The notes under the pieces are model-generated. The model ran no database searches. It worked only from the letters and a program-made list of their open reading frames with translations, and was not told the origin of the DNA. From positions 1 through 64,000 of the forward strand of contig JANQND010000030.1 of NCBI GenBank assembly GCA_028279765.1: a stretch of DNA of 64,000 nucleotides, read 5' to 3'. This DNA is from Candidatus Nanoarchaeia archaeon. Lineage in GTDB: Archaea; Nanobdellota; Nanobdellia; Woesearchaeales; WJIZ01. This document shows positions 33,623-42,717 of the stretch, in pieces (the first letter of the stretch is position 1; every line of letters begins with the position of its first letter). A program made the translations under genes and the position numbers.

Positions 33623-34270
33623 ATGGTTGCAAATACAAAAGATCCCTCTCTAGATAGTGTTGTTGAGAAGCTAATAGATGAAATTGATGAATCTATTATG
33701 GATCCAGATAAATCTTGGAATGAATCAAAGAAGAGGCTAAAGGATGCGAACGCTACATATGGGAAAAAGTTCAGTTCTAGTGAAGGCGTAAAAGATTCTG
33801 CTTATACCGATGCCTTTAATGAACGTGCTAAAGTCTACCTTCAGGGTTTAGGAAGGAAAGGGAACGAATCTGCAGAACAGTATGGTGTAATGATGACAAA
33901 TATGTTCGACAAATTGGGGCAGCAAGGCAGAGTGCTTCTAGAAGAAACCGAAAGAGCAATTAAGAGAGGAGACGAGCAAACTGCGCTAACAAATATGCAA
34001 ACAGCGTACCTCGCTGAAGCGGATTCCGCAACTCAAGCCAGAATTCATGGAAAAATAAGCAATATTAAAGACGTTAAGCAAATGGAAGAAGTTACGCAAT
34101 ATATTGGGCGTAGAGCAATGGATTTAAGAGATAATGAAGACGTCAATTCTCTCTATACGATTCAAAATCATCCTCAGCTTCTGAACTCTGTACGTAAAAG
34201 TAGGAGTGATTATAGGGACGCAAAGATGCACAACAAGGCAAATGATTATCACGCACCATCCATGAATTAA
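33623..34270 (+). CDS. Helical protein of unknown function
   Basis: The 215-residue protein is soluble, charged and predicted mostly helical, with segments such as SVVEKLIDEIDESIM and TNMFDKLGQQGRVLLEETERAIKRGDEQ. There is no signal peptide or known motif. It starts a two-gene unit with the next gene two bases downstream, so the products probably act together. Codon use is A/T-rich relative to the polymerase operon, consistent with a recently acquired or fast-evolving island, but this is an impression. Confidence 0.65.
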   Translation: MVANTKDPSLDSVVEKLIDEIDESIMDPDKSWNESKKRLKDANATYGKKFSSSEGVKDSAYTDAFNERAKVYLQGLGRKGNESAEQYGVMMTNMFDKLGQQGRVLLEETERAIKRGDEQTALTNMQTAYLAEADSATQARIHGKISNIKDVKQMEEVTQYIGRRAMDLRDNEDVNSLYTIQNHPQLLNSVRKSRSDYRDAKMHNKANDYHAPSMN

Positions 34271-34272
34271 TA

Positions 34273-35031
34273 ATGAAAAAAAGCACAATACAACGATTAG
34301 CAAAACTGGAGAGTTCAGTATATCTTGATAAAAGAGTTCTAAATAGCATCGAGAAAGAGAAATCCCTTATCGGAAAACAATTATTGATCCTAGAACAGAT
34401 AAAAATTGCAGCAAAAGTCAGAAGCCAGGCAGGCAGGAACCAGTTGCTTGCTCTTTTATATCGTTTACACCAAGTAAACAAGCAAATTGAAGACTCTCTT
34501 AAAGCGGAACTCAAATCAAAAGCTATGACATTAACCAAGAGGGTTAATACTGGGCTAAAGAAGAAAGAAGTTCTAAATGACTTTCATGCAAATATTTGGA
34601 GACTTGCTGAATCTCACTTCCGAAAAGGTAATCTTCACATGCAAAAAGTTCAGCATGAAAAGAAAGCAACACATCAACATGCATCAATTGCTTATCAGCA
34701 CCACGCTAGGGCAAAAAAAATCTATGATTCGATGCTCAGAAAAGATTCTAAAGTGATTCTAAAAAAGTTGGCACACAAAAAGCTTTCAGATACGTACAAG
34801 CAAATTATGGATAGAACAAAACTATTGGATAAAATAATTGAAGACTTGGTAAACGCGATAGAAAAACAAAGTAAAGCTATTAGAATAAGAATAAAAAATG
34901 TTGAGAAGCTTGTGAATGAAGAAAACGATTTGCTGATCCATTTCGCCACAAATTATTCAAAATCATTAATTCATTCTGCCGAATTTGTAGACAAATTGAA
35001 CAATAAGGCAGTTCTCTACGAGCACAAGTAG
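34273..35031 (+). CDS. Coiled-coil protein of unknown function
   Basis: The 252-residue, very basic helical protein has heptad-like stretches over most of its length (LAKLESSVYLDKRVLNSIEKEK; LLDKIIEDLVNAIEKQ; RIRIKNVEKLVNEENDL) and no membrane helix. It directly follows the 33623 gene. It may form a filamentous or scaffold partner of that protein. No homologous family is recognised. Confidence 0.65.
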   Translation: MKKSTIQRLAKLESSVYLDKRVLNSIEKEKSLIGKQLLILEQIKIAAKVRSQAGRNQLLALLYRLHQVNKQIEDSLKAELKSKAMTLTKRVNTGLKKKEVLNDFHANIWRLAESHFRKGNLHMQKVQHEKKATHQHASIAYQHHARAKKIYDSMLRKDSKVILKKLAHKKLSDTYKQIMDRTKLLDKIIEDLVNAIEKQSKAIRIRIKNVEKLVNEENDLLIHFATNYSKSLIHSAEFVDKLNNKAVLYEHK

Positions 35032-35138
35032 TTGAATTTGATCACAGTAAGATTCTTCAATGCAGATGTTATTATCTATATAGCAAATAATTAAAAAACC
35101 CAAAAGTTTATATATTTTAACCACTATTAAGTAATAAA

Positions 35139-36092
35139 ATGGTAGCTATTGGTAAACTAAATGGAAGACTAACCCAGGATGATCGAAGCCTCTACATGAA
35201 GGGCTGGGAGAGCTGGAAAGCTGCTCCAACGAGTCTCGTAGATAAACATCCGGACAATGGAGTTCTCATGCCATTTGGCCATGACCAAAACTTCTTCTCA
35301 AAACTGTTTGGAAATGCAGCAGCAGCCGCCATATATGGAGAGCTTGATACAAGCCTGAACAGTACTGGAAAATATATTTCCAAAGCATACAACACAAAAG
35401 TGGCAATGAACGAGATTTTCAATCCTACGCCAGGAACTCCCGAGGCAAGAATCTATAGTGCCTTCAAAAAAGAAATGAAAAGGAGAGGAGGAAAGAGCTG
35501 GGAAATAATTGGTTATGGATCGGGAACAGATAGAGGTGAAATCGCGCTATCCTTAATTCATGGTGATAGCACTGGCTATCTCCTGTTTAACAAGGATATT
35601 TCGAAGAAAGTCAAAGAAGGGGCAGCGATGCACGAAGTATCAGAAAAAGGCTACAGAGGAAACCTTCACCTGCACGAACCAATACATTATTATCTCATCA
35701 GAGGAGGAACTCCTGAAGCAGAAAAAAGCCTTGAAAAAATCCTCGCTTCCTTCGCAAGAAAACAAATGAAAGACATTTCAAGAGGATTTGCCTATGATGA
35801 AAAAGAGAAAACAAGATTAGTTTCCTATTTAAGAGAAATTGCGGAAATCTCAGAGTGTAGAGCAGAAACAGCACATATCACCTACAGAGACTATAAATCA
35901 ACCGCATACTCTTCAAAACAACTCCAGCAAATGGCAGGCAAGTATATGAGCAAAGCAAAAGAGCTAGGCTACGAAACCAGATCTGCACAAATGGGTTATG
36001 CGCTCAAGGAAGTAAAAAAAGAAGTTGCGAAAAAGAAAAATTCGAAAAAAAAGAAAGCAGCAAAGAAAAAAGCTGCAAAAAAAGCAGCATAG
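35139..36092 (+). CDS. Putative zinc metallopeptidase-like protein with Lys/Ala tail
   Basis: The 317-residue protein has an HExxH-type motif at 179-183 (HEPIH in NLHLHEPIHYYLIRGG) and a downstream acidic helix YLREIAEISECRAETAH (230-246) that could supply a third zinc ligand. HEVSE just before (165-169) is a partial second motif. There is no signal peptide, so it would act inside the cell. The last 30 residues are a KKKKAAKKKAAKKAA tail like the peptide at window start, suggesting nucleic-acid or ribosome binding. A peptidase function is inferred from the motif alone. A TATA-like box lies about 27 bases upstream. Confidence 0.55.
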   Translation: MVAIGKLNGRLTQDDRSLYMKGWESWKAAPTSLVDKHPDNGVLMPFGHDQNFFSKLFGNAAAAAIYGELDTSLNSTGKYISKAYNTKVAMNEIFNPTPGTPEARIYSAFKKEMKRRGGKSWEIIGYGSGTDRGEIALSLIHGDSTGYLLFNKDISKKVKEGAAMHEVSEKGYRGNLHLHEPIHYYLIRGGTPEAEKSLEKILASFARKQMKDISRGFAYDEKEKTRLVSYLREIAEISECRAETAHITYRDYKSTAYSSKQLQQMAGKYMSKAKELGYETRSAQMGYALKEVKKEVAKKKNSKKKKAAKKKAAKKAA

Positions 36093-36110
36093 TTTTCTCA
36101 AACTCTAGAA

Positions 36111-36212
36111 GGCAGCAACAATAGCGCAGACGAGCCGAGGGTTGGCTCCTTCGGAGTGGCTCGTAGGATTTTCTGCAGGAAAATCCGTCTGCTTGCTAAT
36201 GTTGTTGCTGCC
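36111..36212 (+). repeat. Palindromic intergenic element, copy A
   Basis: The outer arms GGCAGCAACAA/TTGTTGCTGCC (11 pairs), TAGC/GCTA and GCAGAC/GTCTGC enclose two hairpins. Hairpin 1 is CGAGCC/GGCTCG (36131-36163) with an inner CTCC-TTC-GGAG. Hairpin 2 is GGATTTTC-TGCAG-GAAAATCC (36166-36186). The 3' arm carries extra unpaired ATG and TT. It lies between convergent genes. Core 5' sequence CAACAATAGCGCAGAC and 3' CTGCTTGCTA recur in copies B and C. Confidence 0.9.
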
Positions 36213-36247
36213 ACTACCATTTAATTCCTAATTCCTTTTACAACAAG

Positions 36248-37069
36248 TTATCCAATCCTTTTCATCATCAAAAAAAACAAAATCCGAGAATAACTCAACA
36301 GAGGAAAGAGAACAAAAAACAAACTAATGGCAAAAGCAAACTCATTAAGTTGCAACAAGATAAAGCAAAGCAGAGCACCGCTGCCAAACACTAATACAAT
36401 CTTTCCATATACCAGCAACACAGAAAAAAACTCTCGAACACCGACACGAAAGCTATCCAAAAAAGAAGCAATAGCTCCTTTCTTCATAATCAGCACAACA
36501 CAAAGAGACCAAAAATAATTAATCAACACGATAAGCAATACAAACAGGAAGCTAATAATCTCATCACTAAATAAAGCAATAATCATGCGCGCATTAAGAG
36601 TAGACAAATACACCGTAAGCCAAAAGCAAAGTAAAATCAAAGCATAAAAAGCAACCGATATAATACTAAACCGAAGCAAATATTTCAGGCGTGAAACCTT
36701 CTTACTCACGATCCGTGCAGTTAAAGAAAATACCGGGCCGTTAAACGCAATAACAAGAACTAATACAACCCCTGCAAGCACCAGAAGCCATCCCAAAAGA
36801 TTCGAAAACAGCGCATAAAACTCAAGGTTAGCAGCAAGCGTTTTCATTGCCGCAGCCTGCGTTTGCAAATCAGCAGTGTCTGATGGGAGAACCGCAAGCA
36901 TCTGAGAGATGCGAAGAAGAAGCGGGAAGATGCGATCTTTCACAATCTCTAAGAAAGTAAAGATAAATCCTGTAAAGAAGCTCACATCTAGAAGATAACA
37001 AAAAAAAAACATCCATTTATGCTTCTTCACCAGCCTCCATGCCTTTATGTAATCAGAATAAAACTGCAT
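36248..37069 (-). CDS. Polytopic membrane protein ending the surface cassette
   Basis: The 273-residue protein has about six membrane helices. It opens MQFYSDYIKAWRLVKKHKWMFFFCYLLDVSFFTGFIF and ends with YSRILFFLMMKRIG. The plan and end pattern match the 240-residue protein at 44678-45400 (IDIASFTAMYF; CRFFLHDLFKKRG), so the two are probable paralogs. It begins 12 bases after the stop of the giant protein gene, with a GGGG ribosome site. It could be a channel, assembly factor or anchor for the secreted proteins; function unknown. Confidence 0.7.
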   Translation of the reverse strand: MQFYSDYIKAWRLVKKHKWMFFFCYLLDVSFFTGFIFTFLEIVKDRIFPLLLRISQMLAVLPSDTADLQTQAAAMKTLAANLEFYALFSNLLGWLLVLAGVVLVLVIAFNGPVFSLTARIVSKKVSRLKYLLRFSIISVAFYALILLCFWLTVYLSTLNARMIIALFSDEIISFLFVLLIVLINYFWSLCVVLIMKKGAIASFLDSFRVGVREFFSVLLVYGKIVLVFGSGALLCFILLQLNEFAFAISLFFVLFPLLSYSRILFFLMMKRIG

Positions 37070-37080
37070 AATTAATACCC

Positions 37081-40000
37081 CTAACTTGCAGCAGCTACAG
37101 CTCCTTCTTCGCACGTTACTATTGTTGAATTTGCACTATCTTCATTGCAGAATATCGCTTTTCCTGTTTGTGGCTTACAGAGATTAGCCCCACAAAGGCA
37201 AGAGCCAGTCACTTCATTATTTTTCGCGCAGGAATCAGGTTTTTTGCACAAATATTTATTTGGATTAGTGGGGTCAGCTGGATTACTAAAGCAATGTATA
37301 TTCTCTCCAGAAACAGGGTTACAAATCGCTCCGTCGCAGGAGCAGGAATCAACAACTTTATTATCAGGAGTACATGGAATCAATAGCGACTCACTCGGTC
37401 GCTGGCAGCGGGCAATGATTTCCACATCTCGCTGCTGAGGCTCTCCCTCATAGGTCGATAGTTGTCCTGATGGCTCCTCAGCGGTGGGGGACTTCTCATA
37501 CAGGGAGATTTCCATGCGCCATCGCTGCGGCTCGTCCGTACATTGACCACTACTAGCACTAACTCCCTTATAGGTCACGCGAATGGTGTCGTCCGTTGTT
37601 GGTTCCTCCCTTAATTCAATAAGATATGTCGCCTTGGTATCGTCATTAGCCGAGTCAAAAATATAGTATGCATTATTATAATTTCTAACCTGACCATCTG
37701 TCACAATGTCCACTCGCTCACTATTTGCTCCCTTATAGTAGAAGATGTTATAGCGCTGTGGACTCGTGAATTCAATATGCATATCATTGTGAGAAGGCCC
37801 GACACCCCTATCAGTAAGCCGTATTCTTTTCACAAGCCTTCCGGTAGCACTAATGCTTGGATTCGTTCTCCTGAAATCACTTTCCTGTATCCGATAGTTA
37901 GGCAGGTTGCTAAATTCATGAACACCATCTCCGTTCAGAGGATAATACTGTGAAGCATGCACTTCCACACCCTGTTGATTAAATAATTTCATGTGCAAAA
38001 ATTTCGTATATTCATTGATCTCCCTGCCTGCCTGAACTTCACTAGGTTGGCGCTGCGATAAGCGAACATCCACATTGACAGGCTCGTCTCCTGCATAATA
38101 CTCAGAGGAAACAGAGACAGGATCATTAAAGAAGCGCACATAGTTCGCCTCATCAAATCCAAGCTCGCAGCGGAACGCACCTTCTGCTGCATCCAGCTGG
38201 CAGAACGCAGGAGCGCTTCCTCCTTTCTCATTGATTCGGCACTCAACACTGCCCGATTTAGGAATATTCGTGGTCTCATACGTATCTGATGTGGTTTCCC
38301 AACTCAATATAGCCTTATCATAACGTACGTTCGAATCGCGCACATTTTGCAGAATCTCTTCTTCAATAGTAGCTCCACGTGCGGCCTGGCCTGTTCCAGG
38401 AGTAATCAACAGTGTCTGCTTGCCGTTGGGTCCAGCACAATCGCACTGCCCGGTCGGAGTATCGCAGCTATAGTCATCAGAGCAAACCAGTTCCAGCCAG
38501 TATCTTATCTGAGATCCTGCAACCATCCCCATTCCAATATGATAATTATATGTTGTTTTACCCTCAGGAACAGTTGTCGGATTAAACGAAACAAACCGCC
38601 GGGTGCAGGGATACACCGCTGCAACCGTCTCTACGTCAATAGAGACATCCTCTTCAAGCACCGCAGTCACCTCAAAATCCCAGGTTCCGGTAAAGGCCCA
38701 CAAGCAAGCAGAGTGAACCAGTTTTTTCTCTGCAAAGATCGCCCGATACACCGAAGACTCGCTGTACCTGCCGTTGATTCTAGAAGACACACTTCCTCCT
38801 GCAGAGGTAAGCGCGCCAAGGAAATTTCCTATGCCCGAGCCGGTATCACGCTTCTCTCCTGCACCGTATTTTTTCTGAAAGCATGAAATCAAGTCATACA
38901 CCAGATCACACACATACACCGACAGCACAGCCTGGCACATGCCTGCGCTGCCGTCTCCAGTATTAAGCACTGTTTGTAGACATACTTTAATTGCCTCCAG
39001 TACTCGTTTCCACAAATTCAGATACGACGTAATCCCCGGCAAACAACCGCATTGGAATGCACGAAGGATTCCTGAAGTAGGATCAACAATATAATCTTTA
39101 TCTACAACACCTAGCGCTTCCTGCAGTCGCAGGTACACTTCTTTTGCTTTCACGCTGCCTGAACCTGCCTTCTTAGGATCAATTGATTTAGCGTTAACAA
39201 CCCTATCATATTGCCTGACAAAATTATCTCTTGCATCATCATTGTATTTCTGAGAGGTTGGATCGATACTGGTCACATCAATTTCAAAAAGAGTGTTATC
39301 AGCAGGCTGAAAGACTCTCTCGGTAGCAATCTTTGAAGACTCGCCTCTTTCATATTCAAACTGAGCATTTTCTATTTCATTACCAACAAAACCAACTTCC
39401 GCATGATGAATATGAGCATTATTTTCAGATCGAGAACTTCGAGCAGATTTGGGGAGGAATCGGAACCACACCGAGCTTCCGCTACCTGCAATAAAAGCAT
39501 CCTGTGGACCACGCGAATAACTGTTCGGGATTTTCTGCAGAATTTCCGGGTTAGTAAACGAATCATAGGCAGGAATAATTGGCTGAGATGTTCCTCCATC
39601 CTCTGTGCAACTCAACCCGGCAACTTGTTCATACACCCGCCCAGCTCCATTGTAATGGCGATCTTCAGTCAAATCCAGCCCCTGGTTATCCATAGCAAGG
39701 AACTTGGATTCCTTGAGCTCATCAAAGAATAAGCAGGCAGAATTCCACTCCTGCATATATTCATAGCCGCAACATTCATTGTTCGGAATATGCAGATCAC
39801 CGCATTTATTCTCATCATCCTCTGATCCAACCAGTTCTTTTTGTTCCAGATAATCTTCATACGCCTTATACACTCCGGAATCCTCATCCCCATACAAAAT
39901 AGCCTGCTGGTAATTTTCTTTCCCATACGCACAGTCACTTACGATTTTGAAATCCGCATTCGCCTCAGCAACAGAAGACCCCTGGCTATTATCCCTTACA

Positions 40001-42549
40001 TATTTCTGAAACGTAGGAGCAGAAGGGCAGAAAATTCTATCACAGAGCATGTCCATGGTTTTGTGAAAATTATTCCGAGAGCGCACTGCATCCTCGCAGC
40101 TCTGGCACGAAGACCTCGCCTCATCATCATCGCTATATTGATTTTCGCATTGGCCCACCCGAGCAAAGTACGGATCCCATTCTCCCTCTTCACCAGAGCC
40201 TATTTTTCCAATAGTAGATGAAAATTCACAGGCATAACTCTCTTTAAAGGCCATGCCAAAATCAAGGAGAATAGACCCTGCGCATCCATAAAATAAGACC
40301 TGCTTAACCGTATTGAGGGGAGTAAGCAATGAATTAATAGCGTCAATAGTGGTGTTCAAAACGTCAATAGTGGATACCAGGAACTCTTCAGGGATTTGAT
40401 CAGTAGGAACTCGCCGATCTATTGCAATCTCCACATCCCAGCACTGGCGCTGGTTGCGCAGTTCGATCTCCTGCCTGCTTCGTGCAAGCCGTGGGTTAGA
40501 AGTAGAAATGCGTTGATCGTCTGTACGATAATAATTAAAGTCAATTTCCATCATTAAGGGGATGCGCACGCAGCCAAAACCAGGAACCTTGCAGTCATCA
40601 TTGATGCGATGATCGCTCAGCAGATTCTCCATGCGCAGCGTCGTGATATCCTCTTCCAGAGTATCATCTTCCAGTTCAGTCACGAAATCCCCTGAATCCA
40701 GTTTCTTAAGGGTAATAAGAACGTAACCCTTGTCTCGCTCAATGTTATCGATGTACTGCACGTCCTGCACAAAATCCAAGTCATATCTGTTCTTGTCACG
40801 CTCATTGAGCGGCACATCAGAGCTTACGGATACGTGAGAGATGCTGCCGTTTCGTACCGTCCCTCCCTGCCATTTGATATCTAAAACCGGAATTCCAATT
40901 TGTGCAAGGCCCTCAAGTGCAAGGCGGGGAGTAAGGATTTCTGGAGTAGGCTCGCCAAGCCTCACGCTGTACCACGATCCATAGCCACAGGTAGCTAGTG
41001 AAACAAACTCCGTAACAGGCTCAGAAGTAAGGCCCGATGAGGAACTCGCAGTCAAAGTAATTTCATTATCCCAGGAAGCACCAAAGCTCGAGTAATAGTT
41101 ACTTTCGGATCGCTGAGGATCATAATCCGTTTGCGTATCAAACTCTGATTCCACTTTTCGCTCAAGCTCGATAGGAATTTCAAATGATCCGTCTGCTTTT
41201 GCAAAATCGGTATAGCTTTTGTCATCATTGATTGTTACCTTCACCAGTATCTGCTGGTCTTCCTGCTTCGATACCTTTCCGCGAACAGTCACATCCAGAA
41301 TATATGCAGGAGTAAGATCGCCCAGATTATGTTCAAGAATTTGTGGAACATCAGTATCAAGAATGATCTCCTGTTTGGAAATAACAGAATTTCCTGCTTT
41401 ATCCGTTGCATTAATAGTAACCAGATTCTTTCCTTCTTCGAGCTGAACAGAGCGCGAAAATCTGCCCGTAATTCTCGTTTCTTCATAGGTTTCGTCTAAG
41501 GTGCAGTAATCCGTGAGCTCCTCAAACGTGTCAGTTAATTCAGCACCGGAAGAAGACGTAACCACCGTAAGTGCAGGAGATTTAGGGCCAATACGGCACT
41601 GCTCATCAAATGCAGCAATTTCATAAGCATAAGAAGTATTGCGGTTAAGAACTGCGTCAACAAATACCGTATCTGAGTAAGAAGTAAGCAGTTTTCCATC
41701 ACGATATATGAGATATCCTCGAATATTTTCTTCCTCTAAGGGATCCCATTGGAGTTCTGCAGAATTATCTTCCTGCTCCACTAAGTGTAAGCCATTTACC
41801 GCAGCAGGAACAGACGATTCAGTGCTGCCCGAAACAACAGAGACCGCAAGCGTAACCTCCTCGTTTACATCTCCTTCAATAACAATGGAATCATCCTGTG
41901 TATAGGCATCAAGAGGAGTGATATTCATGATTGGTGGTTGCAGGTCCAGTTCCACTGAGCGCTCCAGCGAACTCTGAAATCCTGCCTTATCAATCACCGC
42001 GATCCTGATCATATTCGACGGTTTACTGGTATCCATAGCAACATTGTTAAGTGCAAATACACCGCTTGAATCCGCAGTCACTCTTCTCTTTAATTCCTCT
42101 TCTACAAAAATACGCACATCAGAGAAAGGCTCAGTGGCACCTTCGATATCAAGCCGATTGCTGTTAAATGCCTCGGGAAGCACCACATCAATAGTTGGAG
42201 GTTCGGTATCAGTATCTGTGGTAAATGTTGAAACAGATCCCTGACTACACTCTCCCTGCGAATCACAGGACTGCGGCTGATAATAATAGGTAGTAGCGCT
42301 CTCCAAACCTGTGAGATTAACACTATGAGTACTTCTTTGCCCGGATGCCTGGGCTGAGCTTCCTAAAGACTGATCAGTACCATAAGAAACAAAAGAAGAT
42401 CCGGGAACATCTGTCTCCCACGTAACCGTTGCGGAGTATGGAGTTGTAGAAACCGCTGGACCAGATAAGGCAATCGAATAGGAGATCGGCATAGAGACCA
42501 CTAAGAGAACCAGCATAATCGATACTATTTTTGATCCCTTGTACTGCAT
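37081..42549 (-). CDS. Giant secreted Cys-rich surface protein with FN3/Ig-like N-terminus
   Basis: The 1822-residue protein has a signal peptide and a fibronectin III-like domain (about 30-110, TPYSATVTWETDVPGSSFVSYGT). Next come Ig-like repeats with PPTIDVVLPE starts, a second FN3 (SAELQWDPLEEENIRGYLIYRDG) and a long Cys-rich central and C-terminal part with many CxxC-like pairs. A module CxPGI-x16-CLQT...C-x8-C-x2-VY near 38895-39055 is shared with the 1051-residue protein of the same locus. The ATG at 42549 is 25 bases from a TTTAAAT box. It probably is an extracellular adhesin or structural component; nothing catalytic is seen. Confidence 0.8.
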   Translation of the reverse strand: MQYKGSKIVSIMLVLLVVSMPISYSIALSGPAVSTTPYSATVTWETDVPGSSFVSYGTDQSLGSSAQASGQRSTHSVNLTGLESATTYYYQPQSCDSQGECSQGSVSTFTTDTDTEPPTIDVVLPEAFNSNRLDIEGATEPFSDVRIFVEEELKRRVTADSSGVFALNNVAMDTSKPSNMIRIAVIDKAGFQSSLERSVELDLQPPIMNITPLDAYTQDDSIVIEGDVNEEVTLAVSVVSGSTESSVPAAVNGLHLVEQEDNSAELQWDPLEEENIRGYLIYRDGKLLTSYSDTVFVDAVLNRNTSYAYEIAAFDEQCRIGPKSPALTVVTSSSGAELTDTFEELTDYCTLDETYEETRITGRFSRSVQLEEGKNLVTINATDKAGNSVISKQEIILDTDVPQILEHNLGDLTPAYILDVTVRGKVSKQEDQQILVKVTINDDKSYTDFAKADGSFEIPIELERKVESEFDTQTDYDPQRSESNYYSSFGASWDNEITLTASSSSGLTSEPVTEFVSLATCGYGSWYSVRLGEPTPEILTPRLALEGLAQIGIPVLDIKWQGGTVRNGSISHVSVSSDVPLNERDKNRYDLDFVQDVQYIDNIERDKGYVLITLKKLDSGDFVTELEDDTLEEDITTLRMENLLSDHRINDDCKVPGFGCVRIPLMMEIDFNYYRTDDQRISTSNPRLARSRQEIELRNQRQCWDVEIAIDRRVPTDQIPEEFLVSTIDVLNTTIDAINSLLTPLNTVKQVLFYGCAGSILLDFGMAFKESYACEFSSTIGKIGSGEEGEWDPYFARVGQCENQYSDDDEARSSCQSCEDAVRSRNNFHKTMDMLCDRIFCPSAPTFQKYVRDNSQGSSVAEANADFKIVSDCAYGKENYQQAILYGDEDSGVYKAYEDYLEQKELVGSEDDENKCGDLHIPNNECCGYEYMQEWNSACLFFDELKESKFLAMDNQGLDLTEDRHYNGAGRVYEQVAGLSCTEDGGTSQPIIPAYDSFTNPEILQKIPNSYSRGPQDAFIAGSGSSVWFRFLPKSARSSRSENNAHIHHAEVGFVGNEIENAQFEYERGESSKIATERVFQPADNTLFEIDVTSIDPTSQKYNDDARDNFVRQYDRVVNAKSIDPKKAGSGSVKAKEVYLRLQEALGVVDKDYIVDPTSGILRAFQCGCLPGITSYLNLWKRVLEAIKVCLQTVLNTGDGSAGMCQAVLSVYVCDLVYDLISCFQKKYGAGEKRDTGSGIGNFLGALTSAGGSVSSRINGRYSESSVYRAIFAEKKLVHSACLWAFTGTWDFEVTAVLEEDVSIDVETVAAVYPCTRRFVSFNPTTVPEGKTTYNYHIGMGMVAGSQIRYWLELVCSDDYSCDTPTGQCDCAGPNGKQTLLITPGTGQAARGATIEEEILQNVRDSNVRYDKAILSWETTSDTYETTNIPKSGSVECRINEKGGSAPAFCQLDAAEGAFRCELGFDEANYVRFFNDPVSVSSEYYAGDEPVNVDVRLSQRQPSEVQAGREINEYTKFLHMKLFNQQGVEVHASQYYPLNGDGVHEFSNLPNYRIQESDFRRTNPSISATGRLVKRIRLTDRGVGPSHNDMHIEFTSPQRYNIFYYKGANSERVDIVTDGQVRNYNNAYYIFDSANDDTKATYLIELREEPTTDDTIRVTYKGVSASSGQCTDEPQRWRMEISLYEKSPTAEEPSGQLSTYEGEPQQRDVEIIARCQRPSESLLIPCTPDNKVVDSCSCDGAICNPVSGENIHCFSNPADPTNPNKYLCKKPDSCAKNNEVTGSCLCGANLCKPQTGKAIFCNEDSANSTIVTCEEGAVAAAS

Positions 42550-42569
42550 ATTCATTTTTTGTACTTCTG

Positions 42570-42578
42570 ATTTAAATG
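42570..42578 (-). promoter_or_regulatory. TATA-like box of the giant 1822-residue gene
   Basis: CATTTAAAT on the minus strand is centred 25 bases before the ATG at 42549. It gives this gene its own promoter inside the cassette, just downstream of palindromic copy B. Confidence 0.45.
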
Positions 42579-42606
42579 GTTTATCTTACCTATTAAGCTC
42601 ACAAAT

Positions 42607-42692
42607 TGAAAACAACAATAGCGCAATGGGCGAATACTTGCAGCCCAAGATTTTCGTAGAAAACCGGCTGCCTGCTATTATTGTTGTTTTCA
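42607..42692 (+). repeat. Palindromic intergenic element, copy B
   Basis: The outer arms TGAAAACAACAA/TTGTTGTTTTCA (12 pairs) and TAGC/GCTA enclose a TGGGC/GCCCA hairpin (42627-42647) and a TTTTC-GTA-GAAAA hairpin (42651-42663). The 5' core CAACAATAGCGCA and 3' core GGCTGCCTGCTATTATTGTTG match copies A and C, in the same strand orientation. It lies between two minus-strand genes of the surface cassette, upstream of the 1822-residue gene promoter. Confidence 0.9.
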
Positions 42693-42717
42693 TGGTGCTA
42701 TGTTAGTACTCCAATTA

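Noticed and set aside
36111-36212. Ordinary transcription terminators
   Set aside because: Copy A between convergent genes could serve as one, but copy C lies in a divergent spacer with no gene end, and none is followed by a T run.
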